Of a stretch of 64,000 nucleotides of DNA, positions 51,338 to 60,252 are shown piece by piece. The notes below the pieces were generated by a model. It ran no database searches, was not told the DNA's origin, and saw nothing but the letters and a program-made list of their open reading frames with translations. This DNA comes from Bacteroidota bacterium (GTDB taxonomy: Bacteria; Bacteroidota; Bacteroidia; Chitinophagales; Chitinophagaceae): NCBI GenBank assembly GCA_005884665.1, contig VBAT01000019.1, positions 37,563 through 101,562 of the forward strand, read 5' to 3'. The translations under genes and the position numbers were made by a program. Position 1 is the stretch's first letter. Each line of letters starts with the position of its first letter.

Positions 51338-52087
51338 TTATTTATTTTTTATTGCAGTCATCATCCAATCCCAGGGACGGGGCTGGTCGAGCCATTTGGG
51401 TGGTTTTAAAAATTCCGTGTTCCAGCCGTATTCAATTTTTTTGACTGCTGTTAATTCCATGTGTTCTTTCGATAACAGCAGGTGTAACTCTTCTTTTAAA
51501 TAATGTTTGGTTGCAACGCTGTCTATTTCCACGTTGCCCTGCCGGATATCACGGTATCTTTTGACAGCTTCTATTCCAGGGAGGCGTTCGCTGAATAATT
51601 CTTTATCAATCTTCCATTGATGCTGGATGATCCGAGTAAGCAACCATGATTCTAATGAAGGAACGACCAGTATAAGATGCCCTCCTTTCTTAAGACAGGA
51701 TGAAAGGTTATGAAAAAAAGCCTGTCGTTTTTTTAATGAAGCGCTCAATATCGCATTGATACAAACAATGACGTCGGCGGGCGGCAGTTTCAGTTTACCG
51801 GCAGACATATCAACCCGGCAGTATTCTATATTGGCAAGATGAACATGCGTTTTTTCAGCAATGGCCAGGTTCTTCGCGGAAATATCGGTCGCGATTACTT
51901 TTTTGAAAAGAGGAGAGAGAACAGGAAGCCATTTGCCAATTGCACAGCCCGCGTCGATGACAGTTTTGCGGGGTGATGCAATCCTTTTAATTGCTGAACG
52001 TATGATGGCTTTATCATCGTTTTGCAACACATCGAAGATCTCCTCGTTATAAGCAGGCGCGATTTTCTCCCAGTATTGTCGTTGCAT
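51338..52087 (-). CDS. Class I SAM-dependent methyltransferase
   Basis: The 249-residue protein has the SAM-binding motif I VIDAGCAIGKWLPVLSPLF, the motif II acidic position KVIATDISAKNLAIAE, motif III YCRVDMSAGKL and ADVIVCINAILSASL. The layout is that of a seven-strand methyltransferase, resembling bioC- or UbiE-type enzymes. The substrate is not evident. The protein ends LDQPRPWDWMMTAIKNK. The gene is alone on its strand. Confidence 0.88.
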   Translation of the reverse strand: MQRQYWEKIAPAYNEEIFDVLQNDDKAIIRSAIKRIASPRKTVIDAGCAIGKWLPVLSPLFKKVIATDISAKNLAIAEKTHVHLANIEYCRVDMSAGKLKLPPADVIVCINAILSASLKKRQAFFHNLSSCLKKGGHLILVVPSLESWLLTRIIQHQWKIDKELFSERLPGIEAVKRYRDIRQGNVEIDSVATKHYLKEELHLLLSKEHMELTAVKKIEYGWNTEFLKPPKWLDQPRPWDWMMTAIKNK

Positions 52088-52340
52088 AAGTGTAATGAAT
52101 TAAATATACCAGTGTGACGATTGCGAGACGCAACATGCAATGAAATGATTATTGCGCTGTCACGGAGAATTTTCTTTTCCCAAATAATTTTCGCAGTTGT
52201 GCATAAGTTTTTTTTGTAAATCAAAGTTTGGTGTACTTTCTGCAAGAGTGCGGCTGGTCCTATAAAAATTCTTCCCTTGCGCAAGCCCCCTGTGCATCAG
52301 TTCCACCACTATTGTATGAAAACTAAAAATCACAATTACT

Positions 52341-53210
52341 ATGAGACGAGCTCCTCGTATATGCCTGTTCATTGGCATAATCTTAATCCCAATCCTTCTC
52401 ATCATTTCTTGCAGAAAGGAAAAAACAGACAGTTCCATTCCTGATGGTCAACAGCGTGTCAGGATCAGGCTTTCCGATAATCCTGTAAACTTTGATGCCG
52501 TATATGTAGACATCCAGCAGGTAGCAGTGCAGATCATTCCTGATAGTTGTCGCGGAAGAGGCGACAGGAACGGTAATGATTGTTTTGATGATGATGAGTT
52601 CCGTTGTTCAGTCTGGGACACCCTGGACATCCGGCCCGGCATCTATAACCTGCTTGATCTTTCCAATGGCGCCGACACTTTACTGGCAATGGGTCTTACG
52701 CTGCAGGGACGCATCAACAAAATCAAACTCGTTCTGGGGAACAGTAATTCTGTTGTGATTGATAGCGTCTCTTATCCGTTGAGTTTATGGAACAACAATC
52801 ATACAGTTACCGTCCAGGTCAAAGGCCATGATATAATTGAGATAACGCCGGGTGATCTGCAACTATGGCTGGATTTTGATGCAGGTGGGTCTATTGTCAG
52901 AGTAAGCAACAATCATTTTGTCCTGAAACCAAGATTGAGAATATGGGTACCGGCGCAAACCTCATCCATTAAAGGAAAAGTTTTGCCGGGAACCGCCCAT
53001 GCCGTTGTAGCCGCAATAGCTAATGGCGATACGCTTATCGCTATACCCAATCATTGGGATGGACGGTTCAAGATTCGTGGCCTGACCGGGTCAAGTGCCG
53101 GGATATTTATCAATGCAACGGCTAATGGTTACCAGGACACGACAATAACAAACATCGCTTTAACAAGGGGTGGGGAAACTGATATAGGTACCGTGCAACT
53201 ACATCAATAA
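52341..53210 (+). CDS. DUF4382 lipoprotein
   Basis: The 289-residue product has a lipoprotein signal (IPILLIISC, Cys24). Residues about 35-195 match DUF4382: VRIRLSDNPVNFDAVYVDIQQVAVQ, DTLDIRPGIYNLLDLSNG and a beta-rich core. The C-terminal part (about 205-289, SSIKGKVLPGTAHAVVAAIANGDT) resembles a carboxypeptidase-regulatory or prealbumin-like domain. The family is common in Bacteroidota envelopes, with unknown role. A good terminator follows. Confidence 0.88.
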   Translation: MRRAPRICLFIGIILIPILLIISCRKEKTDSSIPDGQQRVRIRLSDNPVNFDAVYVDIQQVAVQIIPDSCRGRGDRNGNDCFDDDEFRCSVWDTLDIRPGIYNLLDLSNGADTLLAMGLTLQGRINKIKLVLGNSNSVVIDSVSYPLSLWNNNHTVTVQVKGHDIIEITPGDLQLWLDFDAGGSIVRVSNNHFVLKPRLRIWVPAQTSSIKGKVLPGTAHAVVAAIANGDTLIAIPNHWDGRFKIRGLTGSSAGIFINATANGYQDTTITNIALTRGGETDIGTVQLHQ

Positions 53211-53235
53211 TTTTTTGCCCTGTTTGAAAACGACA

Positions 53236-53270
53236 AAGCCCTGTTCAACTGGACGGAACAGGGCTTCTCT
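53236..53270 (+). terminator. Rho-independent-type terminator of the DUF4382 gene
   Basis: AAGCCCTGTTC and GAACAGGGCTT form an 11-bp perfect stem around the loop AACTGGACG, followed by CTCTTT. It starts 26 bp after the stop. Confidence 0.85.
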
Positions 53271-53273
53271 TTG

Positions 53274-53404
53274 TGATTGCCACGGATTCCTTTAGGTTAA
53301 CAGGTTAATTAGTTAATCCGTTAATTGGCGATGTTGCCACGGATACCGGATTAAAATGAAGTCATCCCTGTATCCGTGGCAATCTTGTTGAACCGTGGCA
53401 AATC
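53274..53404. repeat. Interspersed inverted repeat, family D, copy 2
   Basis: The word TTGCCACGGATAC (53334-53346) pairs perfectly with GTATCCGTGGCAA (53370-53382). Outer partial copies GATTGCCACGG (53276) and CCGTGGCAAATC (to 53404) flank it, and a block of GTTAA words lies in the left part. It lies just upstream of the 53462 lipoprotein, as D1 does for the 40900 lipoprotein. Confidence 0.8.
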
Positions 53405-53461
53405 GCCCTGGTGCTTTGAAAGCCCGCGGGAATAAATTATTTTTATCTCCAAGCCTTTATT

Positions 53462-54385
53462 ATGAGAAATTGCCTGTACCTTTTTTTTCTTGTCATTCTT
53501 TTTTCAGCTTGTAAAAAGGACAAACCTCTGTCCGGTGAAAAACGGCTGGTCTCTACCACTACTTTTAGCAGCAACGGTCCGATATACCAGGACTTTCAAT
53601 ATGATGCCTTAGGGCGGTTGACGAAGCGTGTCACCAGGCAGGACGGCGTGCTAACTGTAACTGCCGGGTTGAATTATACAGGCAATGAGGTCGCTATAAC
53701 CTATCCTACTGAGCCATCGATCACGCAGCAAGACACCCGGTATCAACTTGATGGATCACAGCGGCCGTCCAGGAGAATTTTTTCTCATTTTGAAGATTTT
53801 ACCTCACCCCAGGGCTTTGGACCGGAAAAGCATTTTGGAAGTGATACAACAAACTATGAGTATAACGCCAGTGGGTTCCTGTTCCGCTACAATGGTGTAC
53901 TAAAAGATTCCTTCAGCTACTATCCAACCATCGGCGTATTACAAAATTCAACCAATACGGTTAGGTATACTGCAGTGTACGAAATGGAAGGCGGTAATCT
54001 CAAATCAATTAAACGCAGTTCAGTAAAAAATTACTTCCAGGTCAACCAACCGCCGGGTACAACCTATAGTTCTCAACAAACGGAGGAAGAGACAACAGTT
54101 TTCTACTATGATAAAAACTATCCGAACAAATTTGATTTCAGGAACGCTTTCCTTTTGACGGAGTTGGATGTATTACCTTTCCACCAGTATACTCCCAATG
54201 CCGGCTTTTTGAATTTTCCTAATAAAGCCATCACAACAAGAATAACAAAAAATACCGCTGGGAATATAATCTCTACGGATGTTGATACCCAGGAAGTAAA
54301 TCTCGACTTTGATAAGGATGGATATATTTCAGGATGGAATTTTGATCCCCAGGCAAAGCAGGCTTTTATTTACAGCAGATTTTAA
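53462..54385 (+). CDS. Rhs/YD-repeat-like lipoprotein
   Basis: The 307-residue product has a lipoprotein signal (LVILFSAC, Cys17) and a KKDK start. The mature part has an Rhs-like unit IYQDFQYDALGRLTKRVTRQDG and later DTTNYEYNASGFLFRYNG and a DFDKDGYISGWNF segment. This resembles secreted Bacteroidota proteins of the DUF4595/YD-repeat type, made of beta-hairpins. No toxin domain or immunity gene is present, so this is not a polymorphic toxin in the visible form. The gene ends 3 bp before the convergent topA gene. Confidence 0.75.
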   Translation: MRNCLYLFFLVILFSACKKDKPLSGEKRLVSTTTFSSNGPIYQDFQYDALGRLTKRVTRQDGVLTVTAGLNYTGNEVAITYPTEPSITQQDTRYQLDGSQRPSRRIFSHFEDFTSPQGFGPEKHFGSDTTNYEYNASGFLFRYNGVLKDSFSYYPTIGVLQNSTNTVRYTAVYEMEGGNLKSIKRSSVKNYFQVNQPPGTTYSSQQTEEETTVFYYDKNYPNKFDFRNAFLLTELDVLPFHQYTPNAGFLNFPNKAITTRITKNTAGNIISTDVDTQEVNLDFDKDGYISGWNFDPQAKQAFIYSRF

Positions 54386-54388
54386 AAT

Positions 54389-56965
54389 CTATTTCTTTTT
54401 CTTCGCAGGTGTTTTTTTTGCAACCGCTTTTTCTTTTTTCTCAGCGGGCTTCTTTTCTTTCTTTTTCTTACCGAAAGCATTAGGTATTTGTGCCTCGATC
54501 CATTTCTTTATCTCATCAAGTGGAATTTCTTTCAGCTCATCGGCTGTGTACTTGGTCTCGTCAGCTTTCCTGGGAAGCTTGATGATCTTTTTTCCAAATT
54601 TCACTAAAGGACCCCAGCGTGCATTTTCAATCGAGATCTTTTGGTCCGGCCAGTTTTGAATATAGCGGTTTGCTTCTTTCTTTTCTTTAGCCGATATCAG
54701 TTCATCGATATCTGATTGCGGCAGGTCATCAAAATTGTACCGCTTGGGTACGTTGATGAACATGCCTTCCCATTTGAGGTAAGGACCGAACCTGCCTTTT
54801 CCTTTCGTGACAGGTTTACCTTTGAACATTGCAATTGGGGCATCGGCTACCTGTTTTTCTTTTATCAACTCGATAGCCCGGTCCATGTCTATCTCTAATG
54901 GATCTTCACCTCTTGGGATAGAAATGAATTGTTCCCCGAACTTTACATATGGGCCAAAACGACCTATTCCTACATACACTTGTTCACCTTCATATTCTCC
55001 CAGCGTCAACGGTAATTTGAAAAGATCCAGGGCTTCTTCCAACGTGATCGTTTCAATACTCTGTCCCTGTTTTAAAGCGGCGAAAAAAGGTTTGTCCTCT
55101 TCATTCGCTTCACCGATCTGTACCATTGGACCATACCTTCCAATTCTTGCCACAATTCTTTTCCCGCTTACGGGATCGATTCCCAACTCACGTTCGCCTT
55201 TTGCTCTTTCAGCGGTTTCAATGGTTTTGTCTACGTCCTTCTTAAACGGACTATAGAAATCATTGATCATCTCGTTCCATTTCATCCTTCCTTCAGCCAC
55301 CTCATCAAATTCTTCCTCGATGCGGGCAGTGAAGCTGTAATCCATGATATCGTCAAAATATTTGCTCAGGAAATCAGTCACAACCAGCCCAAGATCGGAG
55401 GGGAACAATTTCGATTTCTCGGCCCCGGTATTCTCCTGTTCGGTTTGCAGGCTCACCTTGCTATCTTTTAAAAGCAGCACACGGTAGTCTCTTTTTATTC
55501 CTTCTTTATCCCTTTTTTCCACGTAGCCTCTCTTTAATATGGTAGAGATTGTCGGCGCATAAGTGGAGGGGCGGCCGATTCCGAGTTCTTCCAGCTTCTT
55601 AACCAGTGAAGCTTCCGTATACCTGGGCAGAGGCCGGCTGAACCTTTCAGTTGCCTTCATGGACACAAGGGGCAGTTGTTGTCCCACGGTAAGCGGGGGT
55701 AACATGCCTTCTGCCTGCTCTGCCTCAAGATCGTCATCGTCCCGGTCCTCCCGGTAGACCTTCAGGAATCCATCAAATTTCAGTACTTCACCGGTAGCAG
55801 TGAGCTCATCGCTATTAGTTGAAATAGAAATTTTTGCCGTTGTTTTCTCCAATTCCGCATCAGACATCTGGCTGGCCATTGTCCTTTTCCAGATCAGGTC
55901 ATATAACCGTTTCCAGTCGTCTTCTTTCACCGTCGAATTGTTCATATAGGTCGGACGGATAGCTTCGTGAGCTTCCTGGGCGCTCTCATTTTTGTTCTTG
56001 TATTTCCGGAACTGGTGGTATTCCTCGCCATACATGCTTTTCACTGTATTAGTGATATCCCCCAGCGCCGTATTGCTGAGGTTAACGCTATCGGTACGCA
56101 TATATGTAATGTATCCATTTTCATAAAGCTTCTGTGCGATCAGCATGGTACGCGATACACCATAGCCCAGTTTTCGGGCAGCCTCCTGTTGTAAAGTGGA
56201 AGTAGAGAAGGGTGGGGCAGGGGAGCGTTTCCCGGGTTTTACCTGGATGTCGGCGACTTTATAATCTGCACCGATACAACTTTCCAGGAATTGCTGGGCA
56301 TCCTCCGCACTTGATTGTTTTTTTCCTTCGGCAACGAATGTTACGTTCTTTTCCGAAATATCTTTTGCGCTGAATGATGCTTCTACTTTAAATGTACTGA
56401 CGGGAGTAAAGGCATTGATCTCTCTTTCCCGTTCTACTATCAGCCTTACGGCCACGCTTTGAACCCTGCCGGCGCTGAGATTATTTCGCATGCTGATCTT
56501 GCGCCAGAGCACAGGACTCAACTCAAAACCAACGATACGATCCAGTACCCGCCTGGCCTGTTGCGCCATGACGAGATTCATATCAAGCTTGCGGGGATTC
56601 GCAACTGCTTCTTTTATAGCCGGGGTGGTGATCTCGTGGAATACGATCCGTTTGGTTTTTTTCGGATCAAGTCCCAATACCTCGCAAAGATGCCAGCTTA
56701 TCGCTTCTCCCTCACGGTCCTCATCCGTTGCAAGCCATACTTCACTTTTCTCGGATAATCTCTTTAATTCAGCAACGACTTTCTCCTTTTCTTCGGGGAC
56801 AATGTAACGGGGCTTAAAATTTTTCTCGATGTCTATTCCCATGCCGGCCTTTTCCAGGTCGCGGATATGACCATAGCAGCTCTTTACCTGGAAGTCTTTT
56901 CCGAGTATCTTTTCAATGGTTTTCGCTTTCGCAGGGCTCTCGACTATCAATAGGTTTTTCGCCAT
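54389..56965 (-). CDS. topA: DNA topoisomerase I
   Basis: The 858-residue enzyme has the TOPRIM domain (LLIVESPAKAKTIEKILG, then WLATDEDREGEAISWHL), the type IA core with the active Tyr in GYITYMRTDSVNLS, and TYRPT/AHEAIRPT-type loops. The C-terminus has several Toprim_Crpt repeats (RIGRYGPMVQIGE; GIGRFGPYVKFGE; GKGRFGPYLKWEG; RWGPLVKFGKK) in place of classical zinc fingers, then a Lys-rich tail. It relaxes negative supercoils. The length and repeat type fit Bacteroidota topA. Confidence 0.96.
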   Translation of the reverse strand: MAKNLLIVESPAKAKTIEKILGKDFQVKSCYGHIRDLEKAGMGIDIEKNFKPRYIVPEEKEKVVAELKRLSEKSEVWLATDEDREGEAISWHLCEVLGLDPKKTKRIVFHEITTPAIKEAVANPRKLDMNLVMAQQARRVLDRIVGFELSPVLWRKISMRNNLSAGRVQSVAVRLIVEREREINAFTPVSTFKVEASFSAKDISEKNVTFVAEGKKQSSAEDAQQFLESCIGADYKVADIQVKPGKRSPAPPFSTSTLQQEAARKLGYGVSRTMLIAQKLYENGYITYMRTDSVNLSNTALGDITNTVKSMYGEEYHQFRKYKNKNESAQEAHEAIRPTYMNNSTVKEDDWKRLYDLIWKRTMASQMSDAELEKTTAKISISTNSDELTATGEVLKFDGFLKVYREDRDDDDLEAEQAEGMLPPLTVGQQLPLVSMKATERFSRPLPRYTEASLVKKLEELGIGRPSTYAPTISTILKRGYVEKRDKEGIKRDYRVLLLKDSKVSLQTEQENTGAEKSKLFPSDLGLVVTDFLSKYFDDIMDYSFTARIEEEFDEVAEGRMKWNEMINDFYSPFKKDVDKTIETAERAKGERELGIDPVSGKRIVARIGRYGPMVQIGEANEEDKPFFAALKQGQSIETITLEEALDLFKLPLTLGEYEGEQVYVGIGRFGPYVKFGEQFISIPRGEDPLEIDMDRAIELIKEKQVADAPIAMFKGKPVTKGKGRFGPYLKWEGMFINVPKRYNFDDLPQSDIDELISAKEKKEANRYIQNWPDQKISIENARWGPLVKFGKKIIKLPRKADETKYTADELKEIPLDEIKKWIEAQIPNAFGKKKKEKKPAEKKEKAVAKKTPAKKKK

Positions 56966-57319
56966 ATTCTACACTTAATTGATCCGTTCGTTCATATTTT
57001 TCGGCCGCAAAATAAAACAAGAATAATAAATTTTCCTGTAACCGTCCTTTATACTTCCTTTCTGAGCCTCCCGGCTTCATACGCTTCATCGTCCCAAATG
57101 CTTGCCGGATAAGGGTTTTAAGGGAATAACAACTGTTATTAAAACAATTCTAAGAAATTTTCGGAAAGCTGTAACGGGCTTTTATGATTTTTCTTGTACA
57201 AGTGTCAGCGCTTTTTCCCTGGGCGGGTAGTGATGTTTTGACGATAAAATAACGTTGGATCTTTTGCCGGGTTGCTATTTTAATTCGAATTCATCCGAGG
57301 CAAATTATGCGCATACTAA
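56966..57319. other. Intergenic stretch, no gene recognised
   Basis: The 354 bp between topA and the SGNH gene hold the topA upstream region and A+T-rich blocks. The minus strand has TTTTATTTTGCGG near 57010-57020, one base short of a TAnnTTTG box. No RNA gene or repeat was recognised. Confidence 0.45.
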
Positions 57320-58039
57320 TTATTTGTCTGGACTGTTTTTAAATACACTCGCCACCCATTCGGATGCAAGTCCTGCCCATTTTGCATATTCCTTCCCTGA
57401 AGGATGCAATCCATCCGCCGCCAGCAGCGAGGGATCCCCGGTCGCCGCCCTTGTACTTTCTGTAATGTTTATGTAGTGTATCCCGTACTTTTTAGCGATC
57501 TCTTCATTTATCGAGTTATACTCATCGATTTCCCCAGCAATTTTCTGCCTGTCCCGTCCTTCGGCAAACGGAGTTACTCCCCAGTCAGGGATCGAAAGGA
57601 CAATAACATGGTTCGGGTCATCTCCAGCAAACCCGATTGCGTTTTTCAACAATCGTTCAAATTCCGGCGCATAATCCTCCGCTTTCCGTCCCCGGTATTG
57701 ATTATTGACGCCTATTAATAATGTAACGAGATCATACCTGGTAGCATAGCGGGCAGTGTTGACCGCCGACTGCAGTTCATCAGTTGTCCAGCCGGTTTGA
57801 GCAATGATTTGAGGCGGATCAATTACAATTCCTTTTTTTTCCAACAGCATCCTTAGCTGGTTTGGAAAATTGTCCCGCGCCTCCACTTGTTCCCCGATCG
57901 TATAGGAATCCCCGAGGGCGAGATAATTGTATCCTTTGTCCGTTGGTTTTTTCATTGCTACGATAAAAATAGTAAGAAGAGTGAAAAAGACAGGTCTTAT
58001 TGCCTTTAAAGCAAGAATATGAAGAAAGGTTGTGCGCAT
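57320..58039 (-). CDS. SGNH/GDSL-family hydrolase
   Basis: The 239-residue protein has block I YNYLALGDSYTIGEQV (catalytic Ser), block III VTLLIGVNNQYRG and block V DGLHPSGKEYAKWA (Asp and His). The first 28 residues (LHILALKAIRPVFFTLLTIFIVA) look like a signal or anchor; an internal Met29 would give a cytosolic form. These enzymes hydrolyse acyl esters of lipids or carbohydrates. It lies 14 bp downstream of the 58054 hydrolase on the same strand. Confidence 0.88.
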   Translation of the reverse strand: MRTTFLHILALKAIRPVFFTLLTIFIVAMKKPTDKGYNYLALGDSYTIGEQVEARDNFPNQLRMLLEKKGIVIDPPQIIAQTGWTTDELQSAVNTARYATRYDLVTLLIGVNNQYRGRKAEDYAPEFERLLKNAIGFAGDDPNHVIVLSIPDWGVTPFAEGRDRQKIAGEIDEYNSINEEIAKKYGIHYINITESTRAATGDPSLLAADGLHPSGKEYAKWAGLASEWVASVFKNSPDK

Positions 58040-58053
58040 GTTGATCAGCAGGC

Positions 58054-58914
58054 CTATAAGAATTCGACGACCATCTTAATGACGTTTGGGTCGCGGTAGA
58101 TACGGCTATGGCCCAGCCCCTTTGTACTTACGAATTGGATATTGGAATGGTTTTCTGCTTTTACTTTTAATGCATCCTGGTAAGGAGTGACCTGGTCGCC
58201 CTCATCGTGTATCCAGAGTATCCTTGCGCGTATATCATTCATAGCGCGGCTAATCGAAAACCATGAAACGGGATGGCCGCTGATCGCTTCAATAAGTTTC
58301 TCGAATTCTTTTCTCACATTGCTGTCCAGACCAGTGAGTTGAAAAAAGTTGGTGATGGCCGTGCTTGTTTCAGCTGAGGGAGCGATAAAGACCGCCCGGT
58401 AATCTTCATCATGCGGCATTTCAGCAAGGGCAAGGCTCAATACAAAACCACCCAGTGAATGTCCCATATAGGATTTAACAGGGCCATAGTGGTTATGGAC
58501 ATATTTAATAAGATCCCTGTATACAATCGCTGTTATTTGCCGACCGCTACTATATCCATGTGCCGGCGCATCGAAGGCAAGAACCTCGTAATTCTTTTTG
58601 ATGAATGGGTCGATATAACCTATAAAATTGGATGCAGCTGACTCAAAACCGTGAAGGATCAGTACTTTCCGCGTTCCGCCTGCATTCCACCGGTAACCAG
58701 CCACATCATATCCCTCGAAATTGAACTGGATATTCTCCGCAGTATTGAAAATGGGAGATGATTTTTTATCCCTTGTCGGAGGAGTACAAAACAATTGAAA
58801 AGCCTGCTGCGCAGCTTTCTTTTTGGAGATAGCAGAAAGAAATTTGAATTTTGTCCGGATGTAGGCTAATGCAAGACGCTGGCCAGGCTTCATAACCTGC
58901 AAAATAATAATCAT
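58054..58914 (-). CDS. Alpha/beta hydrolase
   Basis: The 286-residue protein has strand-loop KVLILHGFESAASNFIGYI (HG oxyanion motif), the nucleophile elbow SYMGHSLGGFVLSLAL, the acid ILWIHDEGDQVTPYQDAL and the His in STKGLGHSRIYRDP. The Ser-Asp-His triad is complete. The N-terminus has no clear signal peptide (start 58893 is also possible). The substrate is unknown. It is upstream of the SGNH gene with 14 bp between them, so they may be transcribed together. Confidence 0.88.
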   Translation of the reverse strand: MIIILQVMKPGQRLALAYIRTKFKFLSAISKKKAAQQAFQLFCTPPTRDKKSSPIFNTAENIQFNFEGYDVAGYRWNAGGTRKVLILHGFESAASNFIGYIDPFIKKNYEVLAFDAPAHGYSSGRQITAIVYRDLIKYVHNHYGPVKSYMGHSLGGFVLSLALAEMPHDEDYRAVFIAPSAETSTAITNFFQLTGLDSNVRKEFEKLIEAISGHPVSWFSISRAMNDIRARILWIHDEGDQVTPYQDALKVKAENHSNIQFVSTKGLGHSRIYRDPNVIKMVVEFL

Positions 58915-58963
58915 TACTTATTAATCGGTAATTATCGTCCGGGATTTGATCAACCTCACAACT

Positions 58964-59728
58964 ATGGACATAGTCATAATTGGTTCGGGAAATGTGGCGT
59001 CAGTGCTTGGCAGAAAATTCAAGGCAGCCGGTCATCGCATATTGCAGGTGGTAAGCCGCAATGCATCGGCAGCCAGTAAGCTGGCATATGAATGGGATAC
59101 CGAGTCCACCAACTACATCAGCCTGGTAAATAAGAAAGCGGATCTTTATCTGGTCGCAGTTCCTGACGACGCAATTCCGCACATTGTTTCTGAATTAAAA
59201 CTCCCGGCAAAGAAGATCCTCGCACATACTGCGGCCTCTGTTTCAAAAGACGTGCTCAAGAATGTATCGGATCATTATGGCGTTTTTTACCCGCTGCAAA
59301 GCCTGCGAAAAGAAATGAAAGCATTACCCGAGGTGCCAGTGTTCTTTGACGGCAATGATGAAGTGGCCAGGAAAGCTCTCGAAAAGCTCGCTCATTCAAT
59401 TGCTGAAGAAAAAGTGGAAGCTGCCGGCGATGACGCGAGAATGAAATTGCACGTAGCAGCCGTTATCGTCAGCAATTTTACCAATCATCTATATGCACTG
59501 ACCGAGGATTATTGCAAAAAAGAAGGACTCGAGTTCAAACAGCTGCTGCCGTTAATTGAAGAAACGGCATCCCGTATAAAATCCATGTCGCCAAAACAGG
59601 CGCAGACTGGCCCCGCGATCCGGCATGACAAAGAAACCCTCCAGAAACACATAGAGTTGCTGAAAGACCACCCACATTTAAAAAACATTTACGTGCTTCT
59701 AACGGAAAGTATACAGCAACTCAAATAG
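58964..59728 (+). CDS. Rossmann-like and DUF2520 domain protein
   Basis: The start at 58964 gives 254 residues. The N-terminal NAD(P)-binding fold is MDIVIIGSGNVASVLGRKFK with VSRNASAASKLA and LYLVAVPDDAIPHIV. The C-terminal DUF2520 part has VFYPLQSLRKEM, HVAAVIVSNFTNHLYAL and QTGPAIRHDKETLQKHI. The layout resembles pyrroline-5-carboxylate or ketopantoate reductase-type enzymes, but the substrate is unknown. It is the first gene of the run through maf. Confidence 0.9.
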   Translation: MDIVIIGSGNVASVLGRKFKAAGHRILQVVSRNASAASKLAYEWDTESTNYISLVNKKADLYLVAVPDDAIPHIVSELKLPAKKILAHTAASVSKDVLKNVSDHYGVFYPLQSLRKEMKALPEVPVFFDGNDEVARKALEKLAHSIAEEKVEAAGDDARMKLHVAAVIVSNFTNHLYALTEDYCKKEGLEFKQLLPLIEETASRIKSMSPKQAQTGPAIRHDKETLQKHIELLKDHPHLKNIYVLLTESIQQLK

Positions 59729-59742
59729 TGTAACCACAAAAC

Positions 59743-60096
59743 ATGTACAGGATCAGCTTTAGTTTTATTCAGCCGGGAATTAAGCCGGTTATGCTGGAGA
59801 ATGTCGAACCGGGCCAGACATTGCTGGAAGTTGCATTGAAAAACGATATCGAACTGCATCATAATTGCGGTGGTGTCTGTTCCTGCACTACCTGCCACTT
59901 GTTTATCGAAAAGGGAATGGAATTTATTGACGACATGAGTAAAAGAGAAAAAGATTTTGTAAAAACAGTCTTTGGTCACAAGGCAAACTCGAGATTGGGA
60001 TGCCAGTCATTGTTGTTGGACGGAGAAGGCGATGTGGAGATCACTGTTCCTGATCAAACACTATTGCCAGATGAATTCTATGGATTTGACTTTTAA
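59743..60096 (+). CDS. 2Fe-2S ferredoxin, adrenodoxin type
   Basis: The 117-residue protein has the cluster ligands Cys42, Cys48, Cys51 and Cys87 (NCGGVCSCTTCH and RLGCQSLL), with an additional Cys46. It has the FIDDMSKREKDFV acidic helix used to bind redox partners. These ferredoxins supply electrons to P450-type or iron-sulfur-cluster enzymes. It lies 14 bp after the DUF2520 gene; repeat E2 follows. Confidence 0.92.
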   Translation: MYRISFSFIQPGIKPVMLENVEPGQTLLEVALKNDIELHHNCGGVCSCTTCHLFIEKGMEFIDDMSKREKDFVKTVFGHKANSRLGCQSLLLDGEGDVEITVPDQTLLPDEFYGFDF

Positions 60097-60098
60097 AT

Positions 60099-60239
60099 TA
60101 CAAGAACCAGGAAACAAGAACCATCCCGATAGCTATCGGGAAAGCTCCAAGCAAAAAATCTAAAAATCGGAATTGGAAGCTCCTGTTTAAGTTTTATAAT
60201 TTTTAATTTCTTTGGTTCTTGTATCTTGGTTCTTGGATC
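60099..60239. repeat. Interspersed inverted repeat, family E, copy 2
   Basis: The left end ACAAGAACCAGGAAACAAG and AACC faces the right end TTTGGTTCTTGTATCTTGG and TTCTTGG. Palindrome G (CATCCCGATAGCTATCGGGA) is nested in the left part at 60122-60140. The order of parts matches E1 at 41278, and both end directly at a -7 box. Confidence 0.8.
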
Positions 60240-60248
60240 TTAATTTTG
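60219..60248 (+). promoter_or_regulatory. Putative promoter of the KdsC-like gene, partly inside repeat E2
   Basis: TTG at 60219-60221 (within repeat E2) and TAATTTTG at 60241-60248 are 19 bp apart, as in the Bacteroidota consensus. The start codon follows 4 bp after the -7 box; a leaderless or very short leader would result if transcription starts about 7 bp downstream. Confidence 0.45.
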
Positions 60249-60252
60249 AACC

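Noticed and set aside
53462..54385. Polymorphic Rhs toxin
   Set aside because: Only two or three YD-like units, a lipoprotein signal, no C-terminal toxin domain and no immunity gene are present.
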